Part shown: positions 8,398 through 17,690 of the stretch, one piece after another | Numbering within the stretch: the first letter of the stretch is position 1 | How the letters are laid out: the number at the start of each line of letters is the position of its first letter | DNA from: an uncultured beta proteobacterium | Lineage (GTDB): Bacteria > Pseudomonadota > Gammaproteobacteria > Burkholderiales > Burkholderiaceae_C | Assembly (NCBI GenBank): GCA_903844215.1 | Contig: CAIMSP010000006.1 | Location: 1-45,575, forward strand | Length of the DNA stretch: 45,575 nucleotides | Direction of reading: 5' to 3' | Translations under genes and position numbers: made by a program | The notes under the pieces: model-generated | The model's input: only the letters and a program-made list of their open reading frames with translations | What the model was told of the DNA's origin: nothing | The model's database searches: none

Positions 8398-8613
8398 CCC
8401 GATTAGAGGGACTCTCAAACAAGCGCAATGACCAGCTGAGTGACTGCTTCCGGGAAATTTCGAATTCCGCTATCAGCCATCAAGAGTCAACCACAACCAT
8501 CGCGCTGGATGGTCCAATTACCAGAACGGTTTGTGAGGCAGCGGCTTGGAGTTTGCGACGGGCGACGGTGGATGCGTTGTGCGCTGACCGGGCGCACCCA
8601 CCGACGCTGCAGC
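8398..8613. other. Gene-free stretch of lower GC
   Basis: These 216 bases between the YcxB-like gene and the convergent SNF2 gene have no credible coding frame and no clear terminator. With 7,880-8,397 they form a patch less GC-rich than the rest of the window, suggesting acquired or decaying DNA. Confidence 0.4.
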
Positions 8614-11600
8614 CTACTCGGACAAGGGCTTGAGCAACTCGGCCAGATCGCTTTCGGTGAACAGCGGCTGCTTGCGCGCCGCCGCGCCGCTGTACATGCT
8701 GTCGGCCAGCGCCGCCTTGCGTTCCTGCAGCGCCAGGATGCGTTCTTCGATCGTGCCCTGCGCCACCAGCTTCACTACCCACACGCTTTGCGTCTGGCCG
8801 ATGCGATGCGCGCGGTCCGTGGCCTGGGTCTCCACCGCCGGGTTCCACCAGGGGTCGTAGTGGATCACGGTGTCGGCCTGCGGCAGGTTCAGGCCCACGC
8901 CGCCGGCCTTGAGGCTGATGAGAAACAGCGGCACCTCGCCGCTGGTGAAGCGTTCGATGAGCGCGTCGCGCTTCTGGCTCTGCCCGGTGAGCTTGACCCA
9001 GGAGAGGCCGCGCTTTTTCAGCTCCACTTCGATCAGCGTGAGCATGCTGGTGAACTGCGAAAAGAGCAGGATGCGCCGGCCCTCGCCCAGCATCTCGGGC
9101 AGCAGTTCCATCAGTTGCTCCAGCTTGGCCGAGGTCTTGACTTTTTGCGCTGCAGCCAGCGGCACCAGTTGCGGGTCGCAGCAGACCTGGCGCAGCTTGA
9201 GCAGCGCGTCCAGGATGGTGATTTGCGATTTCGCCAGGCCTTTGTTGCTGAGCGCTTCGCGTACGGTTTTCTCCATGCCCAGGCGAATGGTTTCGTACAG
9301 GTCGGCCTGCTTGCCGCAGAGCTCGACGCGCATCACGGTCTCGATCTTGGGCGGCAGTTCGGAGGCCACCAGGGCCTTGGTGCGGCGTAGCATGAAGGGC
9401 GTGATGCGGGCGCGCAGTTGCGCCAGCCGCTCCGGGTCGCCATGCTTCTCGATGGGGTTGCGAAACAGTTGCTTGAAGCGCGCCTGGCTGCCCAGAAAAC
9501 CCGGCATCAGAAAGTGGAACAGGCTCCAGAGTTCGCCCAGATGGTTTTCCATGGGCGTGCCCGACAGGCACAGGCGGTGCCGCGTTTGCAACTGGCCCAC
9601 CACCTGCGCCGCGTGGGTGCTGGCGTTCTTGATGTTCTGCGCTTCGTCCAGCACCACCAGGTGCCATTGCGCCTGCAGCCAGCGCTCGCGGTCGCGCTGC
9701 AGCAGCGAATAGGGCGCGATCACCAGGTCGTGCTCGTGCATGCTGGCCGCGACTTCGTGCCGCTCCTTGCCGTGCAGCACCAGGGCGCGCAACTGCGGGC
9801 AAAAGCGCGCCGCTTCGCGCTGCCAGTTGCCCATCAGACTCACCGGTGCAATCACCAGCGCCGGGCGCGTCAATCGGCCGGCGTCCTTCTCCACCTGGAT
9901 ATGCGCCAGCGTCTGCAGCGTCTTGCCCAGACCCATGTCGTCGGCCAGGATGCCGTCCAGGCCCGAGGCGCGCAGGAACTGCAGCCAGTTCACGCCCTGC
10001 TGCTGGTACGGGCGCAGGCTGGCCTGCACGCTGCTCGGGACCGGCACCTCGGGCAGCTCGGCCTGACCGCTGAGTTGGCGCACAACATCGCGCAGCACTT
10101 GCGCGCCCTGCCACACGGCGCCTTCGCCCAGTGACGCGGTGGCGCGCAGCGCGTCCAGGCGCGAGAGCTTGAGCGTGTCGCCGGAAAAGCTGTGCTCGCG
10201 CTCGCCCACGAGTTCGAGCAGCGCGGCCATCCAGGGCTTGAGCGCGTCCGTGGGCAGGCGAATGAAGCCGCCAGTTTTGGCATCACGCAGATAGACAAAG
10301 GGCGCGAGCTCGGGCAGTCCGGTCTGGGGATGGAGCGGACGCTGCGCCGCCTGCGCAATCAGCTCGGGCAGCCAGGGCAGGATGTTGTGCCGCTCTCCAT
10401 TGATCTCCATGCCCAGCGACAGCTCAAACCAGGGCGAGGAGGCTTCGTCCTCACCCTGCGGCTGCAACTCCACCTGCAGCGTCTCGGCGTGCGCAATCCA
10501 GCCCTGGAGCGAGTCATCCAGCGTGAGCTCAAAGCCGGCGTCGCGCAGCACCGAAAAATCGTTGTCCGCCCAGTGCAACCAGGTCTGCTGTGGCTGCTCG
10601 CCGGGGATGCCAAACCGTCCTTGGTCGGTTGACGCCAGACCAAAGTCGAACAGTCGGGCGATGGCGTCGAGCTCGGCCTCGGGGTCGCGCTGCAGCAGCA
10701 GCCGGCCCTGGGCCGAGTCGATCAGCACGCTGCTGCCCTGGCCTACCCACCAGCCACGGTGGCCGGCGTAATCAAAACTCAGTTGCGCCTGGATCAGACC
10801 CCGCTGCGGCGCGTCCTGAGCGGCCACCAGCGAGAGCCGCAAACAGGCCTTGGGCGCAACGCCCTGCAGCGTCGTGAGCGTCTCCAGCACCGGCGGCAGC
10901 GGCAGTGGGCCCAGGCGTTGCATCAGTTCGACCTGGTGCTTCTTCAGGGCCGAAGGCGCCAGCGCCGGGGCATTGAGCAGGACGTTGAGTCGTGCGCTTG
11001 GAACGTCTGCGGCCTGTACCGGGCCACAAGTGCCCTGAGCCGTGTCCAGGTACAGCGGCGGCTGGTTTAGACACAGCGTCGCCTGGCTGCGCGCCAGTTT
11101 GCCGCGCAAGGCCCAAGCAGGCTCCAGGCCCTGGCTGCTCGCGACCTCCTGCCATTCCCAGTGCAGCGCTTGGGCTTCGCCCCAGCGCACGGCCGCGCCC
11201 GGTCCGCCATGGCCGTCGTTGGCAAACAAGCGGCCGGTGCTGGCCGCCTGCTGCAGCGCGACCAGGCCGACCTGGCCTTGCAGCGCGATGCTGGCGCTGA
11301 ACTGCGTGCCGTAGCGATAGCTGCTGTGGTCCGACATGGCGCGGACCAACTGCAGCACCTCACGGTCGGCCTCACTGGCGCGCTCGTAGATCGCCTGGCC
11401 CGGATAGGGCGCCGTCCGCAGCAGCTTGGGCTTGGCCCAGCCGCCGCTGACCTTGGGGTAGGAGACGACGGCCGCCAGGTGCAGCACCGGCCGCTGCGCC
11501 TGCGCGCCGAGCACGCTCAACAAGTAGAGAAATTGTTCCGGCCGCTCGTGCCCGTGGGGCATGGCCCGCTCCGAGCCGCTGCCGGCTTGATCCATCTGGG

Positions 11601-12069
11601 CCAGCCAATGCGTCAGCTGCACCTCGGCTTCCAGTCGTGCCCGCTCCTGGGCCCGCTGCAATGCGGCCTGGCGCTCGGCCTCGATCTGCTCCGGGCTCTT
11701 GGGCGCAATGGGTGCGTGCACAACCAGCGCTTCCAGTATCTGCCGCCCCTGGTACGCGGCCTTGAGCATCAGCGCGATGCCGTGCTTGCACTGGGTTTCC
11801 ATGGGACAGGTGCAGTCGCTGTCCCAATAGTCGATGCGCCCGTCGGGCAGCACCGCCATCTCGATCGACAGCTCATAGGGGGTGCGGTGCCCGCCCTGTA
11901 CTTCGCCAAAGAGCAGCCAGTGATCGCCCATGGGCTGGACGTCGAGGTACAGCACGTGTTGCCCGATGTACAGCGCCATGCCTCGGCTGTAGGTCGCCTC
12001 GTCGCTGTGCAGCAGCAGTGATCGCGGGTCAAACCACAGGCCCGGGTTCGGGCGTTGGAAAGATTTCAC
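8614..12069 (-). CDS. SNF2-family ATPase with N-terminal SWIM zinc finger
   Basis: 1,151 residues. A SWIM-type zinc finger is at residues 86-96 (CTCPMETQCKH, pattern CxC...CxH). A long, poorly conserved middle follows. The SNF2 ATPase has Walker A at DDMGLGKT (Lys716), Walker B/DEAH-like DEAQ at 808-811, motif III SGTPMENH, and the C-terminal helicase lobe with LFSQFTSML, SLKAGGVGLNL and the arginine-finger region ATDRAHRIGQ. This is the bacterial DEAD/DEAH-like HepA relative that translocates on double-stranded DNA; the substrate is unknown. The start is a GTG with AAAGG six nt upstream. It lies 37 bp after lipA on the same strand, so read-through from the lipoate genes is possible. No defence genes are adjacent. 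Confidence 0.93.
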   Translation of the reverse strand: MKSFQRPNPGLWFDPRSLLLHSDEATYSRGMALYIGQHVLYLDVQPMGDHWLLFGEVQGGHRTPYELSIEMAVLPDGRIDYWDSDCTCPMETQCKHGIALMLKAAYQGRQILEALVVHAPIAPKSPEQIEAERQAALQRAQERARLEAEVQLTHWLAQMDQAGSGSERAMPHGHERPEQFLYLLSVLGAQAQRPVLHLAAVVSYPKVSGGWAKPKLLRTAPYPGQAIYERASEADREVLQLVRAMSDHSSYRYGTQFSASIALQGQVGLVALQQAASTGRLFANDGHGGPGAAVRWGEAQALHWEWQEVASSQGLEPAWALRGKLARSQATLCLNQPPLYLDTAQGTCGPVQAADVPSARLNVLLNAPALAPSALKKHQVELMQRLGPLPLPPVLETLTTLQGVAPKACLRLSLVAAQDAPQRGLIQAQLSFDYAGHRGWWVGQGSSVLIDSAQGRLLLQRDPEAELDAIARLFDFGLASTDQGRFGIPGEQPQQTWLHWADNDFSVLRDAGFELTLDDSLQGWIAHAETLQVELQPQGEDEASSPWFELSLGMEINGERHNILPWLPELIAQAAQRPLHPQTGLPELAPFVYLRDAKTGGFIRLPTDALKPWMAALLELVGEREHSFSGDTLKLSRLDALRATASLGEGAVWQGAQVLRDVVRQLSGQAELPEVPVPSSVQASLRPYQQQGVNWLQFLRASGLDGILADDMGLGKTLQTLAHIQVEKDAGRLTRPALVIAPVSLMGNWQREAARFCPQLRALVLHGKERHEVAASMHEHDLVIAPYSLLQRDRERWLQAQWHLVVLDEAQNIKNASTHAAQVVGQLQTRHRLCLSGTPMENHLGELWSLFHFLMPGFLGSQARFKQLFRNPIEKHGDPERLAQLRARITPFMLRRTKALVASELPPKIETVMRVELCGKQADLYETIRLGMEKTVREALSNKGLAKSQITILDALLKLRQVCCDPQLVPLAAAQKVKTSAKLEQLMELLPEMLGEGRRILLFSQFTSMLTLIEVELKKRGLSWVKLTGQSQKRDALIERFTSGEVPLFLISLKAGGVGLNLPQADTVIHYDPWWNPAVETQATDRAHRIGQTQSVWVVKLVAQGTIEERILALQERKAALADSMYSGAAARKQPLFTESDLAELLKPLSE

Positions 12070-12106
12070 ATCCGACCTTTCGTTCTTGCGTCAACTTCGC
12101 CGACGC

Positions 12107-13105
12107 TTAACCGGGTTGGCCTGCGAATGCGTGACTGGCTTGGCTGTCCGCGTGGTAGCTGGAGCGCACCATGGCGCCGACGGCGGCATGCTTGAAGCCC
12201 ATCTCGTAGGCGCGGGTCTCGAACATCTTGAAGGTGTCGGGGTGCACGTAGCGTTTCACCGTGAGGTGCGAGGTCGAGGGCGCGAGGTACTGGCCAATGG
12301 TGAGCATGTCGATGCCGTGCGCGCGCATGTCGGCCATCACCTGCAAGATCTCTTCGTCGGTCTCGCCCAGTCCCACCATGAGCCCACTCTTGGTCGGGAT
12401 GTGGGGGAACAGCGCCTTGAATTTCTTCAACAGGTTCAGGCTGAAGGCGTAGTCGGAGCCGGGGCGCGCCTCCTTGTACAGGCGCGGCGCGGTCTCCAGG
12501 TTGTGGTTCATCACGTCGGGCGGCGACGCCTTCAGGATCTCCAGCGCGCGGTCATCGCGGCCGCGGAAATCCGGCACCAGAATTTCAATCTGGGTCGAGG
12601 GTGAAAGTTCGCGGATGCGCCGGATGCAGTCAACGAAATGCTGCGAGCCGCCGTCGCGCAGATCGTCGCGATCCACGCTGGTGATGACCACGTACTTGAG
12701 CTTGAGCTGGTGAATCGTTTTGGCCAGATTCTGGGGCTCGTTCATGTCCAGTGGATCGGGGCGGCCGTGGCCCACGTCGCAAAAAGGGCAGCGCCGCGTG
12801 CACTTGTCGCCCATGATCATGAAGGTGGCCGTGCCCTTGCCGAAGCACTCGCCGATATTCGGGCACGAGGCTTCTTCGCACACCGTGACCAGCTTGTTCT
12901 GGCGCAGCACGTCTTTGATTTCGTAGAAGCGCGTGCTCGGCGAGCCGGCTTTGACGCGGATCCAGTCGGGCTTGCGCAGCACCTCGCCGGCCTGCACCTT
13001 GATCGGAATGCGCGACAGTTTGGCGGCGGCCTTTTGCTTGGCCGAGGCGTCGTAGTTGGCGACGGTTTGCGCTTCGCGCACGGTGTTGGGTTCGGTGGGT
13101 TTCAT
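12107..13105 (-). CDS. lipA: Lipoyl synthase
   Basis: 332 residues. Radical-SAM enzyme that inserts two sulfurs into octanoyl groups on lipoyl domains of E2 and GcvH proteins. The auxiliary cluster ligands are Cys76, Cys81 and Cys87 ([12 protein letters not shown]); the radical-SAM cluster is CTRRCPFC with Cys102, Cys106 and Cys109; RSSYHAD near the C-terminus supplies the conserved serine ligand. The ATG overlaps the lipB stop by 4 nt, so the two steps of lipoate synthesis are translationally coupled. Confidence 0.97.
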   Translation of the reverse strand: MKPTEPNTVREAQTVANYDASAKQKAAAKLSRIPIKVQAGEVLRKPDWIRVKAGSPSTRFYEIKDVLRQNKLVTVCEEASCPNIGECFGKGTATFMIMGDKCTRRCPFCDVGHGRPDPLDMNEPQNLAKTIHQLKLKYVVITSVDRDDLRDGGSQHFVDCIRRIRELSPSTQIEILVPDFRGRDDRALEILKASPPDVMNHNLETAPRLYKEARPGSDYAFSLNLLKKFKALFPHIPTKSGLMVGLGETDEEILQVMADMRAHGIDMLTIGQYLAPSTSHLTVKRYVHPDTFKMFETRAYEMGFKHAAVGAMVRSSYHADSQASHAFAGQPG

Positions 13106-13860
13106 GGCGCGAGGTAGATCAGAAGCTTTTGGCTCAAGCGTTCAGCGGCTTCCTGCCAACTGACCGAAACGCCGATTGTAGAAAGATCCACGCTGCGCAA
13201 ACCCGCATAGCCGCAGGGGTTGATGCGCGAATAGGGCTCCAGATCCATGGCCACGTTCAGCGCCAAGCCGTGATAGGTGCAGTGGCGGCTGACCTTGATG
13301 CCCAGCGCGGCGATCTTGCCCAGGCCGGTGAAATCGAGGGGTGGACTTTTAATTGGGGTCAGATTCCAATTATCGACATTCGACGTGACGGGTTCATTTA
13401 ATTGGGTTCTGACCCCAATTGTTTGCTTCATCGGTCGCTGCGCCAGCGCCGCATGCGAGCCCGGGTCGTCCAAACGCACGTAGATGCCGGGGGCGCCGGC
13501 GACGCGGTGGCCGGTGACGTTGAAGTACGCCAGGGTCTTGATGACCGACTCTTCCAACCGGTACACGTACTCCTTCACGTAGTAGCCCGCGCGCTGCATG
13601 TCGATCAGCGGATAGGCCACGACCTGACCCGGTCCGTGGTAGGTCACTTGGCCGCCGCGGTTGCTCTGCACCACGGGAATGTCGCCGGGCAGCAGCAGAT
13701 GCGCGGCCTTGCCCGCGAGCCCCTGCGTGAACACCGGCGGGTGTTCGCAGATCCAGAGTTCGTCCGGGGTGGCGGGCGTGCGCGTTGCGGTGAAGTCCTG
13801 CATCGCTGCGGCGTTGGGCACATAGTCCACCCGGCCCAGATGATGCAGCGTGATCTCCAT
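13102..13860 (-). CDS. lipB: Octanoyltransferase LipB, carrying an in-frame repeat insertion
   Basis: 252 residues, versus 213 in E. coli. Transfers octanoyl from acyl carrier protein to lipoyl domains, the step before LipA. Conserved features are the [12 protein letters not shown] substrate loop, catalytic Lys182 in GLGKIAALG and catalytic Cys194 in RHCTYHG. Residues about 147-170 do not look like LipB; they are the translation of a 70-bp palindromic element (13351-13420) placed in the variable loop just before Lys182. All catalytic residues are kept and the frame is intact, so the enzyme is probably active. It overlaps lipA by 4 nt and lies 12 bp after the YbeD-like gene. Confidence 0.94.
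   Translation of the reverse strand: MEITLHHLGRVDYVPNAAAMQDFTATRTPATPDELWICEHPPVFTQGLAGKAAHLLLPGDIPVVQSNRGGQVTYHGPGQVVAYPLIDMQRAGYYVKEYVYRLEESVIKTLAYFNVTGHRVAGAPGIYVRLDDPGSHAALAQRPMKQTIGVRTQLNEPVTSNVDNWNLTPIKSPPLDFTGLGKIAALGIKVSRHCTYHGLALNVAMDLEPYSRINPCGYAGLRSVDLSTIGVSVSWQEAAERLSQKLLIYLAP
13351..13420. repeat. REP-like double palindrome inside lipB
   Basis: The left arm AATTGGGGTCAGA (13351-13363) and the right arm TCTGACCCCAATT (13408-13420) are perfect inverted copies. Extended to 22 nt each, the arms differ at two positions. Each arm is itself palindromic (AATTGG/CCAATT at 13351-13356 and 13366-13371; AATTGGG/CCCAATT at 13400-13406 and 13414-13420), so the unit looks like two REP sequences in opposite orientation. 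The GGGGTCAGA core resembles, from memory, palindromes associated with REP-type (RAYT/TnpA-REP) transposases. It is much poorer in GC than lipB around it. No second copy and no such transposase were seen in the window. Confidence 0.85.
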
Positions 13861-13872
13861 GGCCGGCTCGTA

Positions 13873-14163
13873 CTACAACACGACCTTCACCATCGGATGC
13901 GTGGACAGCGTGCGATACAGCTCGTCGAGCTGCTCGCGGCTGGTGGCGGTGATGGTGATGGTGACGCCCAGGTACTTGCCGCCCTTGCTTTCGCGCAGCT
14001 CGATGCGGGCGGCGTCAAACGCCGGATCGAACTGATGCGCGATGTGCGTGATCGCCGCCACCAGCCCCTCGACCTTCAGGCCCATGACCTTGATCGGGAA
14101 CTGCGACGGGTACTCGATGAGCGACGCCGGTGGCGCGCTGCTGTCGGAGCGGCTGGTCGTCAT
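13873..14163 (-). CDS. YbeD-like DUF493 protein
   Basis: 96 residues. DUF493 proteins have a ferredoxin-like ACT-type fold and are often encoded directly upstream of lipB, as here (12 bp gap). Recognisable segments are YPSQFPIKVMG near residue 18 and the C-terminal TSREQLDELYRTLSTHPMV followed by KVVL. A role as a small regulatory protein in lipoate metabolism is suggested only by context. Confidence 0.88.
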   Translation of the reverse strand: MTTSRSDSSAPPASLIEYPSQFPIKVMGLKVEGLVAAITHIAHQFDPAFDAARIELRESKGGKYLGVTITITATSREQLDELYRTLSTHPMVKVVL

Positions 14164-14190
14164 GGCGCGCCTCGCGAAACCATCCCCAGC

Positions 14191-15096
14191 TCAGGCCTGG
14201 GCCTTGGCCAACTGATAGCCCGCCAGCAACTGGGCATAGACCGGGCCCGGCGTGCCCTGGCCCACGGGCTTGCCGTCCAGCGTGGTCACGGCCAGCACTT
14301 CCTTGGTGGCCGAGGACAGCAGCAATTCGTCCGCGTCCAGCACCTCCTGGCGGCTGATGCGGCGCAGCTCGAAGGGGATGGCGGCGGCGCGGCAAATCTC
14401 CTCGATCAGGCCGTAGCGAATGCCTTCGAGCACGAGGTTGTCCTTGGGCGTGCCGAGCAGCTTGCCGCCCTTGACTACCCAGACGTTACTGGCGGCGGCT
14501 TCGCTCAGGAAGCCGTGGCGAAACATCACGGTCTCCAGCGCATCCGCGTCAAAGCTGAGCTGGCGCGCAAACACCGAACCCAGCAGGCTGGTGCTCTTGA
14601 TGTGCGCCTTTTCCCAGCGGAAGTCGTCGGCCGTGATGCAGCTCACGCCTTGTTCGCGCTGCTGTGCCGTCGGCGGCTTCATGCCGTTGCTCATGACGAA
14701 GACCGTGGGCGCCAGGTCCTTGGGCATGACGTGGTCGCGCAGCGCTACGCCGCGCGTCAGTTGGATGTAAACCAGCTGATCGGTTTGCTGCGCTTGGGCG
14801 CCGCTCGATTGCGCATAGCGCGCAACCAGCTCCAGCGCGATCTCGCGCCACTGCTCGTGCGTCAAGGGGTTCTTCATGCGCAACTCGCCCAGCGAGCGGT
14901 CGAGCCGCGCCATGTGCTGGGCAAAGCGGAACAGGCGCCCCGCGTACACGGGCACCACTTCGTACACGCCGTCGCCGAAGATGAAGCCGCGGTCCATGAC
15001 GCTGATCTTGGCGTCGCGCAGCGCCGTGTATTCGCCGTTGAGGTAGCAGGGGGTCGCGGGCAGTGCGTCGGCGGATGAGAATTTCGGGCTTGTCAT
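14191..15096 (-). CDS. dat: Class IV aminotransferase, D-amino-acid transaminase-like
   Basis: 301 residues. PLP-dependent fold-type IV enzyme. The PLP lysine is Lys167 in KAHIKSTSLLG, and the C-terminal phosphate-binding region is LLLSSATKEVLAVT. The N-terminal MDRGFIFGDGVYEVVPVY is typical of D-alanine transaminases, which supply D-glutamate and other D-amino acids, but branched-chain enzymes share the fold, so the substrate is a family-level inference. The gene sits between marC and the YbeD-like gene with short gaps (24 and 27 bp), an order I associate with lipB-lipA in Comamonadaceae. Confidence 0.85.
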   Translation of the reverse strand: MTSPKFSSADALPATPCYLNGEYTALRDAKISVMDRGFIFGDGVYEVVPVYAGRLFRFAQHMARLDRSLGELRMKNPLTHEQWREIALELVARYAQSSGAQAQQTDQLVYIQLTRGVALRDHVMPKDLAPTVFVMSNGMKPPTAQQREQGVSCITADDFRWEKAHIKSTSLLGSVFARQLSFDADALETVMFRHGFLSEAAASNVWVVKGGKLLGTPKDNLVLEGIRYGLIEEICRAAAIPFELRRISRQEVLDADELLLSSATKEVLAVTTLDGKPVGQGTPGPVYAQLLAGYQLAKAQA

Positions 15097-15120
15097 AGGA
15101 AGGTCTTTGAGTTGAAAAAA

Positions 15121-15720
15121 TCAGCGCAGTTGCAGCGCATAGGCCTTGAAGCCGCGCAGCAGCATCTCCACCGAGACGGCCACCAGGATCAGGCCCATGA
15201 GGCGCTCGACCGCAACCAGGAAGCGGTCGCCCAGCAAGCGCTGGATGCGCTCGGCCAGCACCAGCACCACGGCGCAAATCAGCATCGTCACCGCCAGCGC
15301 CGCGACCCATTCGAGTCGCCGCTCCGGCGCCTGCGACACCAGCAGCAGCACCGTGGCCAGTGCCGAGGGGCCGGCCAGCGCGGGCACGGCCAGCGGCACG
15401 ATCAAGGGCTCGCCGACTTCTTCGGGCACGTCGCCGGGCAGGGGCGGAAAGATCATGCGCAGGGCGATCAAAAACAGGATCACGCCGCCGGCCAGTTGCA
15501 GCGCCAGCTCGCTCAGATTCATCACGCGCAAAAAGCCCTCGCCCATGAACATGAAGGCCAGCAGCAGACCGAAGGCGATCAGCACTTCGCGCAGGATGAC
15601 CTTGGGGCGGCGCTCCAGCGCGACGTTGCGCAAGGCGTTGGCAAAGATCGGGATATTGCCGAACGGATCCAGGATCAGCACCAGCAAGATCGTCGCAGTC
15701 ACAAAGCTGTAGTTCATCAT
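15121..15720 (-). CDS. MarC-family (YhgN-like) membrane protein
   Basis: 199 residues with six hydrophobic helices. The opening LILDPFGNIPIFANALRN and the central PLAVPALAGPSALATVLLL match the MarC family, integral inner-membrane proteins whose activity is uncertain; older links to multiple antibiotic resistance are not supported. Start may be either of two adjacent ATG codons (15720 or 15717). Only 18 bp separate it from purU, and that gap contains GACAAT 9 nt before the start (minus strand, 15735-15730), with no Shine-Dalgarno. Confidence 0.88.
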   Translation of the reverse strand: MMNYSFVTATILLVLILDPFGNIPIFANALRNVALERRPKVILREVLIAFGLLLAFMFMGEGFLRVMNLSELALQLAGGVILFLIALRMIFPPLPGDVPEEVGEPLIVPLAVPALAGPSALATVLLLVSQAPERRLEWVAALAVTMLICAVVLVLAERIQRLLGDRFLVAVERLMGLILVAVSVEMLLRGFKAYALQLR

Positions 15721-15738
15721 CGTGGGGGCATTGTCGCG

Positions 15739-16602
15739 CTACTTGAAGATCACGGTCTTATGGCCATTGATCAGCACGCGGTGTTCGCTGTGCCATTTCA
15801 CGGCGCGCGCCAGCACCTGGCTTTCGGTGTCGCGGCCTTGCGCGGTCAGGTCTTCCACGGTCTTGCTGTGGTCCACGCGCGCCACGTCCTGCTCGATGAT
15901 CGGACCCTCGTCCAGATCCGCCGTCACATAGTGGGCCGTGGCGCCGATGAGCTTGACGCCGCGCTCGTGCGCCTGGTAGTAGGGCTTGGCGCCCTTGAAG
16001 CTGGGCAGGAAGGAGTGGTGGATGTTGATCGCGCGCCCAGCCAGTTTCTGACACAGGTCGTTGCTCAACACCTGCATGTAGCGCGCCAGCACCACCAGTT
16101 CGGCGCCCTCGCTCTGGATGATTTCAAACTGTCGGGCTTCGGCCTGCGCCTTGCTCGCGGCACTCACCGGGATGTGATGAAACGGCACGTTGTAGCTCGC
16201 GGCCAGTTGGTAGAACTCGCGGTGGTTCGAGATGATGGCGCGGATGTCCAGCGGCAGCAGGCCCGATTTCCAGCGAAACAGCAAGTCGTGCGGGCCGTGG
16301 CCTTCCTTGCTCACCAGCAGCACGGTGCGCATCGGTTCGGACGTGGCGTGCAGTGCCCAGTCCATGGACAGGGCTTGCGCAAACGGCGGCAATTGGGCGC
16401 GCAGTTCGGCGTGGCTCAGCGCCTCGCAGGCAAAGCGCACGCGCATGAAGAACAGGCCGGTGTCATGGTCGTTGTACTGGGCGGCTTCTTCAATGTTGCC
16501 GCCGCGCTCCAGCAAAAAGCCCGAGACGCTGTGCACCAGACCAAGGCGGTCCGGGCAGGAAAGGGTGAGGATGTAAACGGGATTCGCGGACGCTGGCTTC
16601 AT
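15739..16602 (-). CDS. purU: Formyltetrahydrofolate deformylase
   Basis: 287 residues (E. coli 280). Hydrolyses 10-formyl-tetrahydrofolate to formate and tetrahydrofolate, balancing one-carbon pools and feeding PurT. An ACT domain at about residues 8-85 is the expected methionine/glycine sensor. The catalytic formyltransferase-like domain follows from about residue 92, with Asn193, His195 and His196 in [11 protein letters not shown] and Asp231 in ADLDEGPI. It heads the minus-strand run purU-marC-dat-ybeD-lipB-lipA. GACAAT lies 6 nt before the ATG (minus strand, 16614-16609) and no Shine-Dalgarno is present. It is divergent from hpf. Confidence 0.96.
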   Translation of the reverse strand: MKPASANPVYILTLSCPDRLGLVHSVSGFLLERGGNIEEAAQYNDHDTGLFFMRVRFACEALSHAELRAQLPPFAQALSMDWALHATSEPMRTVLLVSKEGHGPHDLLFRWKSGLLPLDIRAIISNHREFYQLAASYNVPFHHIPVSAASKAQAEARQFEIIQSEGAELVVLARYMQVLSNDLCQKLAGRAINIHHSFLPSFKGAKPYYQAHERGVKLIGATAHYVTADLDEGPIIEQDVARVDHSKTVEDLTAQGRDTESQVLARAVKWHSEHRVLINGHKTVIFK

Positions 16603-16741
16603 GCCCGGATTGTCGCAGGGCCGTCAAAGGCCAGATCCAAGCCGCATTATGACCCAGTGCGAAAGGCAAAAAGAGTTTGCATTTGCGCCCTATCAAAGGC
16701 ATAGTGAAACCGTCTTTCAACCCAGTAACAGGAGGCTATTT

Positions 16742-17071
16742 ATGAACCTGACGATCAGCGGTCAACATCTCGAAATCACCCCAGCCATGCGCAGTTATGT
16801 AACGACCAAGCTTGATCGCGTCATACGCCACTTTGATCAGGTCGTGGATGTCAAAGTCCGCCTGACAGTGGACAACCAGAAGGAGAAAGAGCGCCGCCAG
16901 CGCGCCGAGTGCAATATCCATGTCAAAGGCAATGATCTGTTTGCCGAAAGCTCCCACGAAGACCTCTATGCCGCCGTGGACGATCTGGTGGACAAACTGG
17001 ACCGTCAGGTCGTCAGCCACAAGGAGCGGCGCCAGGACCACCATCACGAAACGCCTAAGCGACTGATGTAA
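16742..17071 (+). CDS. hpf: Short-form ribosome hibernation promoting factor
   Basis: 109 residues. HPF/YfiA (sigma-54 modulation protein) family, which binds the 30S decoding site and promotes inactive ribosomes in stationary phase. Conserved stretches are [16 protein letters not shown] at the start and [20 protein letters not shown] near the end; the tail is short and basic, typical of short HPF. The ATG has the best Shine-Dalgarno of the region, AGGAGG at 16730-16735. In many betaproteobacteria rpoN lies directly upstream; here the upstream gene is the divergent purU. A strong terminator follows. Confidence 0.95.
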   Translation: MNLTISGQHLEITPAMRSYVTTKLDRVIRHFDQVVDVKVRLTVDNQKEKERRQRAECNIHVKGNDLFAESSHEDLYAAVDDLVDKLDRQVVSHKERRQDHHHETPKRLM

Positions 17072-17090
17072 GCCAAGCTGCCTTGAGCCA

Positions 17091-17122
17091 AGCCGCCCCG
17101 AACACTGGGCGGCTTTTTCTTG
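17091..17122 (+). terminator. Rho-independent terminator after hpf
   Basis: AGCCGCCC (17091-17098) and GGGCGGCT (17107-17114) form a perfect 8-bp stem with an 8-nt loop, followed by TTTTTCTTG. It is the clearest intrinsic terminator on the plus strand of the window and separates hpf from ptsN, which therefore probably has its own promoter. Confidence 0.9.
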
Positions 17123-17198
17123 TCAGCAACCCGCCAGAGCGGGACTTTTGCGCGGTTCTGTGGCCGCGCCCGCCAGCAGGTGCATAATCTGGCCGACC

Positions 17199-17666
17199 AT
17201 GAATCGACTCGCCACCATTTTGCCCCCAGACCAGGTCCAGGCGCACGTTGATGTGACCAGCAAAAAGCGGGCTTTCGAGGAAGTCGGCCTGCTGTTTGAA
17301 AACCTGCACGGCCTGAGTCGCACGCTGATCACCGACTCGCTGTTTGCGCGCGAACGCCTGGGCTCCACCGGCCTGGGTCACGGCGTGGCGATTCCTCATG
17401 GCCGCATCAAGGGGTTGAAGTCGCCCATGGCGGCGGTATTCCAGTTGGCCCAGCCGATTGGTTTCGAAGCGCCGGACGAGCAGCCCGTGGGCCTGCTGAT
17501 CTTCTTGCTGGTGCCCGAAGCGGCGACGCAAAAACACCTGGAAATCCTGTCTGAAATCGCCGAGTTGCTGAGCGACGCGGCACTGCGCGAAAAGATCAAG
17601 TCCTGCGACGATGCGGCCGTGTTGCACGAGCTGATTGCCAATTGGCGCGCCACCCAGGTGGCCTGA
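17199..17666 (+). CDS. ptsN: Nitrogen-regulatory PTS EIIA protein
   Basis: 155 residues, one EIIA-Fru/Ntr domain with the phosphorylated His67 in GHGVAIPHGR. In proteobacteria PtsN links phosphotransfer state to potassium transport and nitrogen/carbon control. The Enzyme I and HPr at 4.4-6.5 kb are the donors visible here. The start is the ATG of MNRLATILPP; an upstream in-frame start would add 17 residues with no family match. CATAAT at 17183-17188 lies 10 nt before the ATG and there is no Shine-Dalgarno, suggesting a very short leader. hprK follows after 24 bp. Confidence 0.95.
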   Translation: MNRLATILPPDQVQAHVDVTSKKRAFEEVGLLFENLHGLSRTLITDSLFARERLGSTGLGHGVAIPHGRIKGLKSPMAAVFQLAQPIGFEAPDEQPVGLLIFLLVPEAATQKHLEILSEIAELLSDAALREKIKSCDDAAVLHELIANWRATQVA

Positions 17667-17690
17667 CGCCGCCGCGGCCCTGAACGCCAA

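Noticed and set aside
7962..8400. Possible integron gene cassette around the YcxB-like gene (GTTGAAC before the start, GTCTAAC overlapping the stop)
   Set aside because: Both 7-mers fit degenerate attC core patterns, but no second core or complementary arms occur within the 57-141 bp expected on either side.
8614..12069. SNF2 ATPase as part of a defence system (DISARM-like or similar)
   Set aside because: Its neighbours are lipoate synthesis genes and a broken YcxB-like gene; no methyltransferase, nuclease or phospholipase-type partner is nearby.
13402..16704. Two long plus-strand open frames (558 and 530 codons) opposite lipB-dat and marC-purU
   Set aside because: Their products are repetitive Ala/Arg/His/Gln sequence with no family resemblance, and all minus-strand genes there are well-known enzymes.
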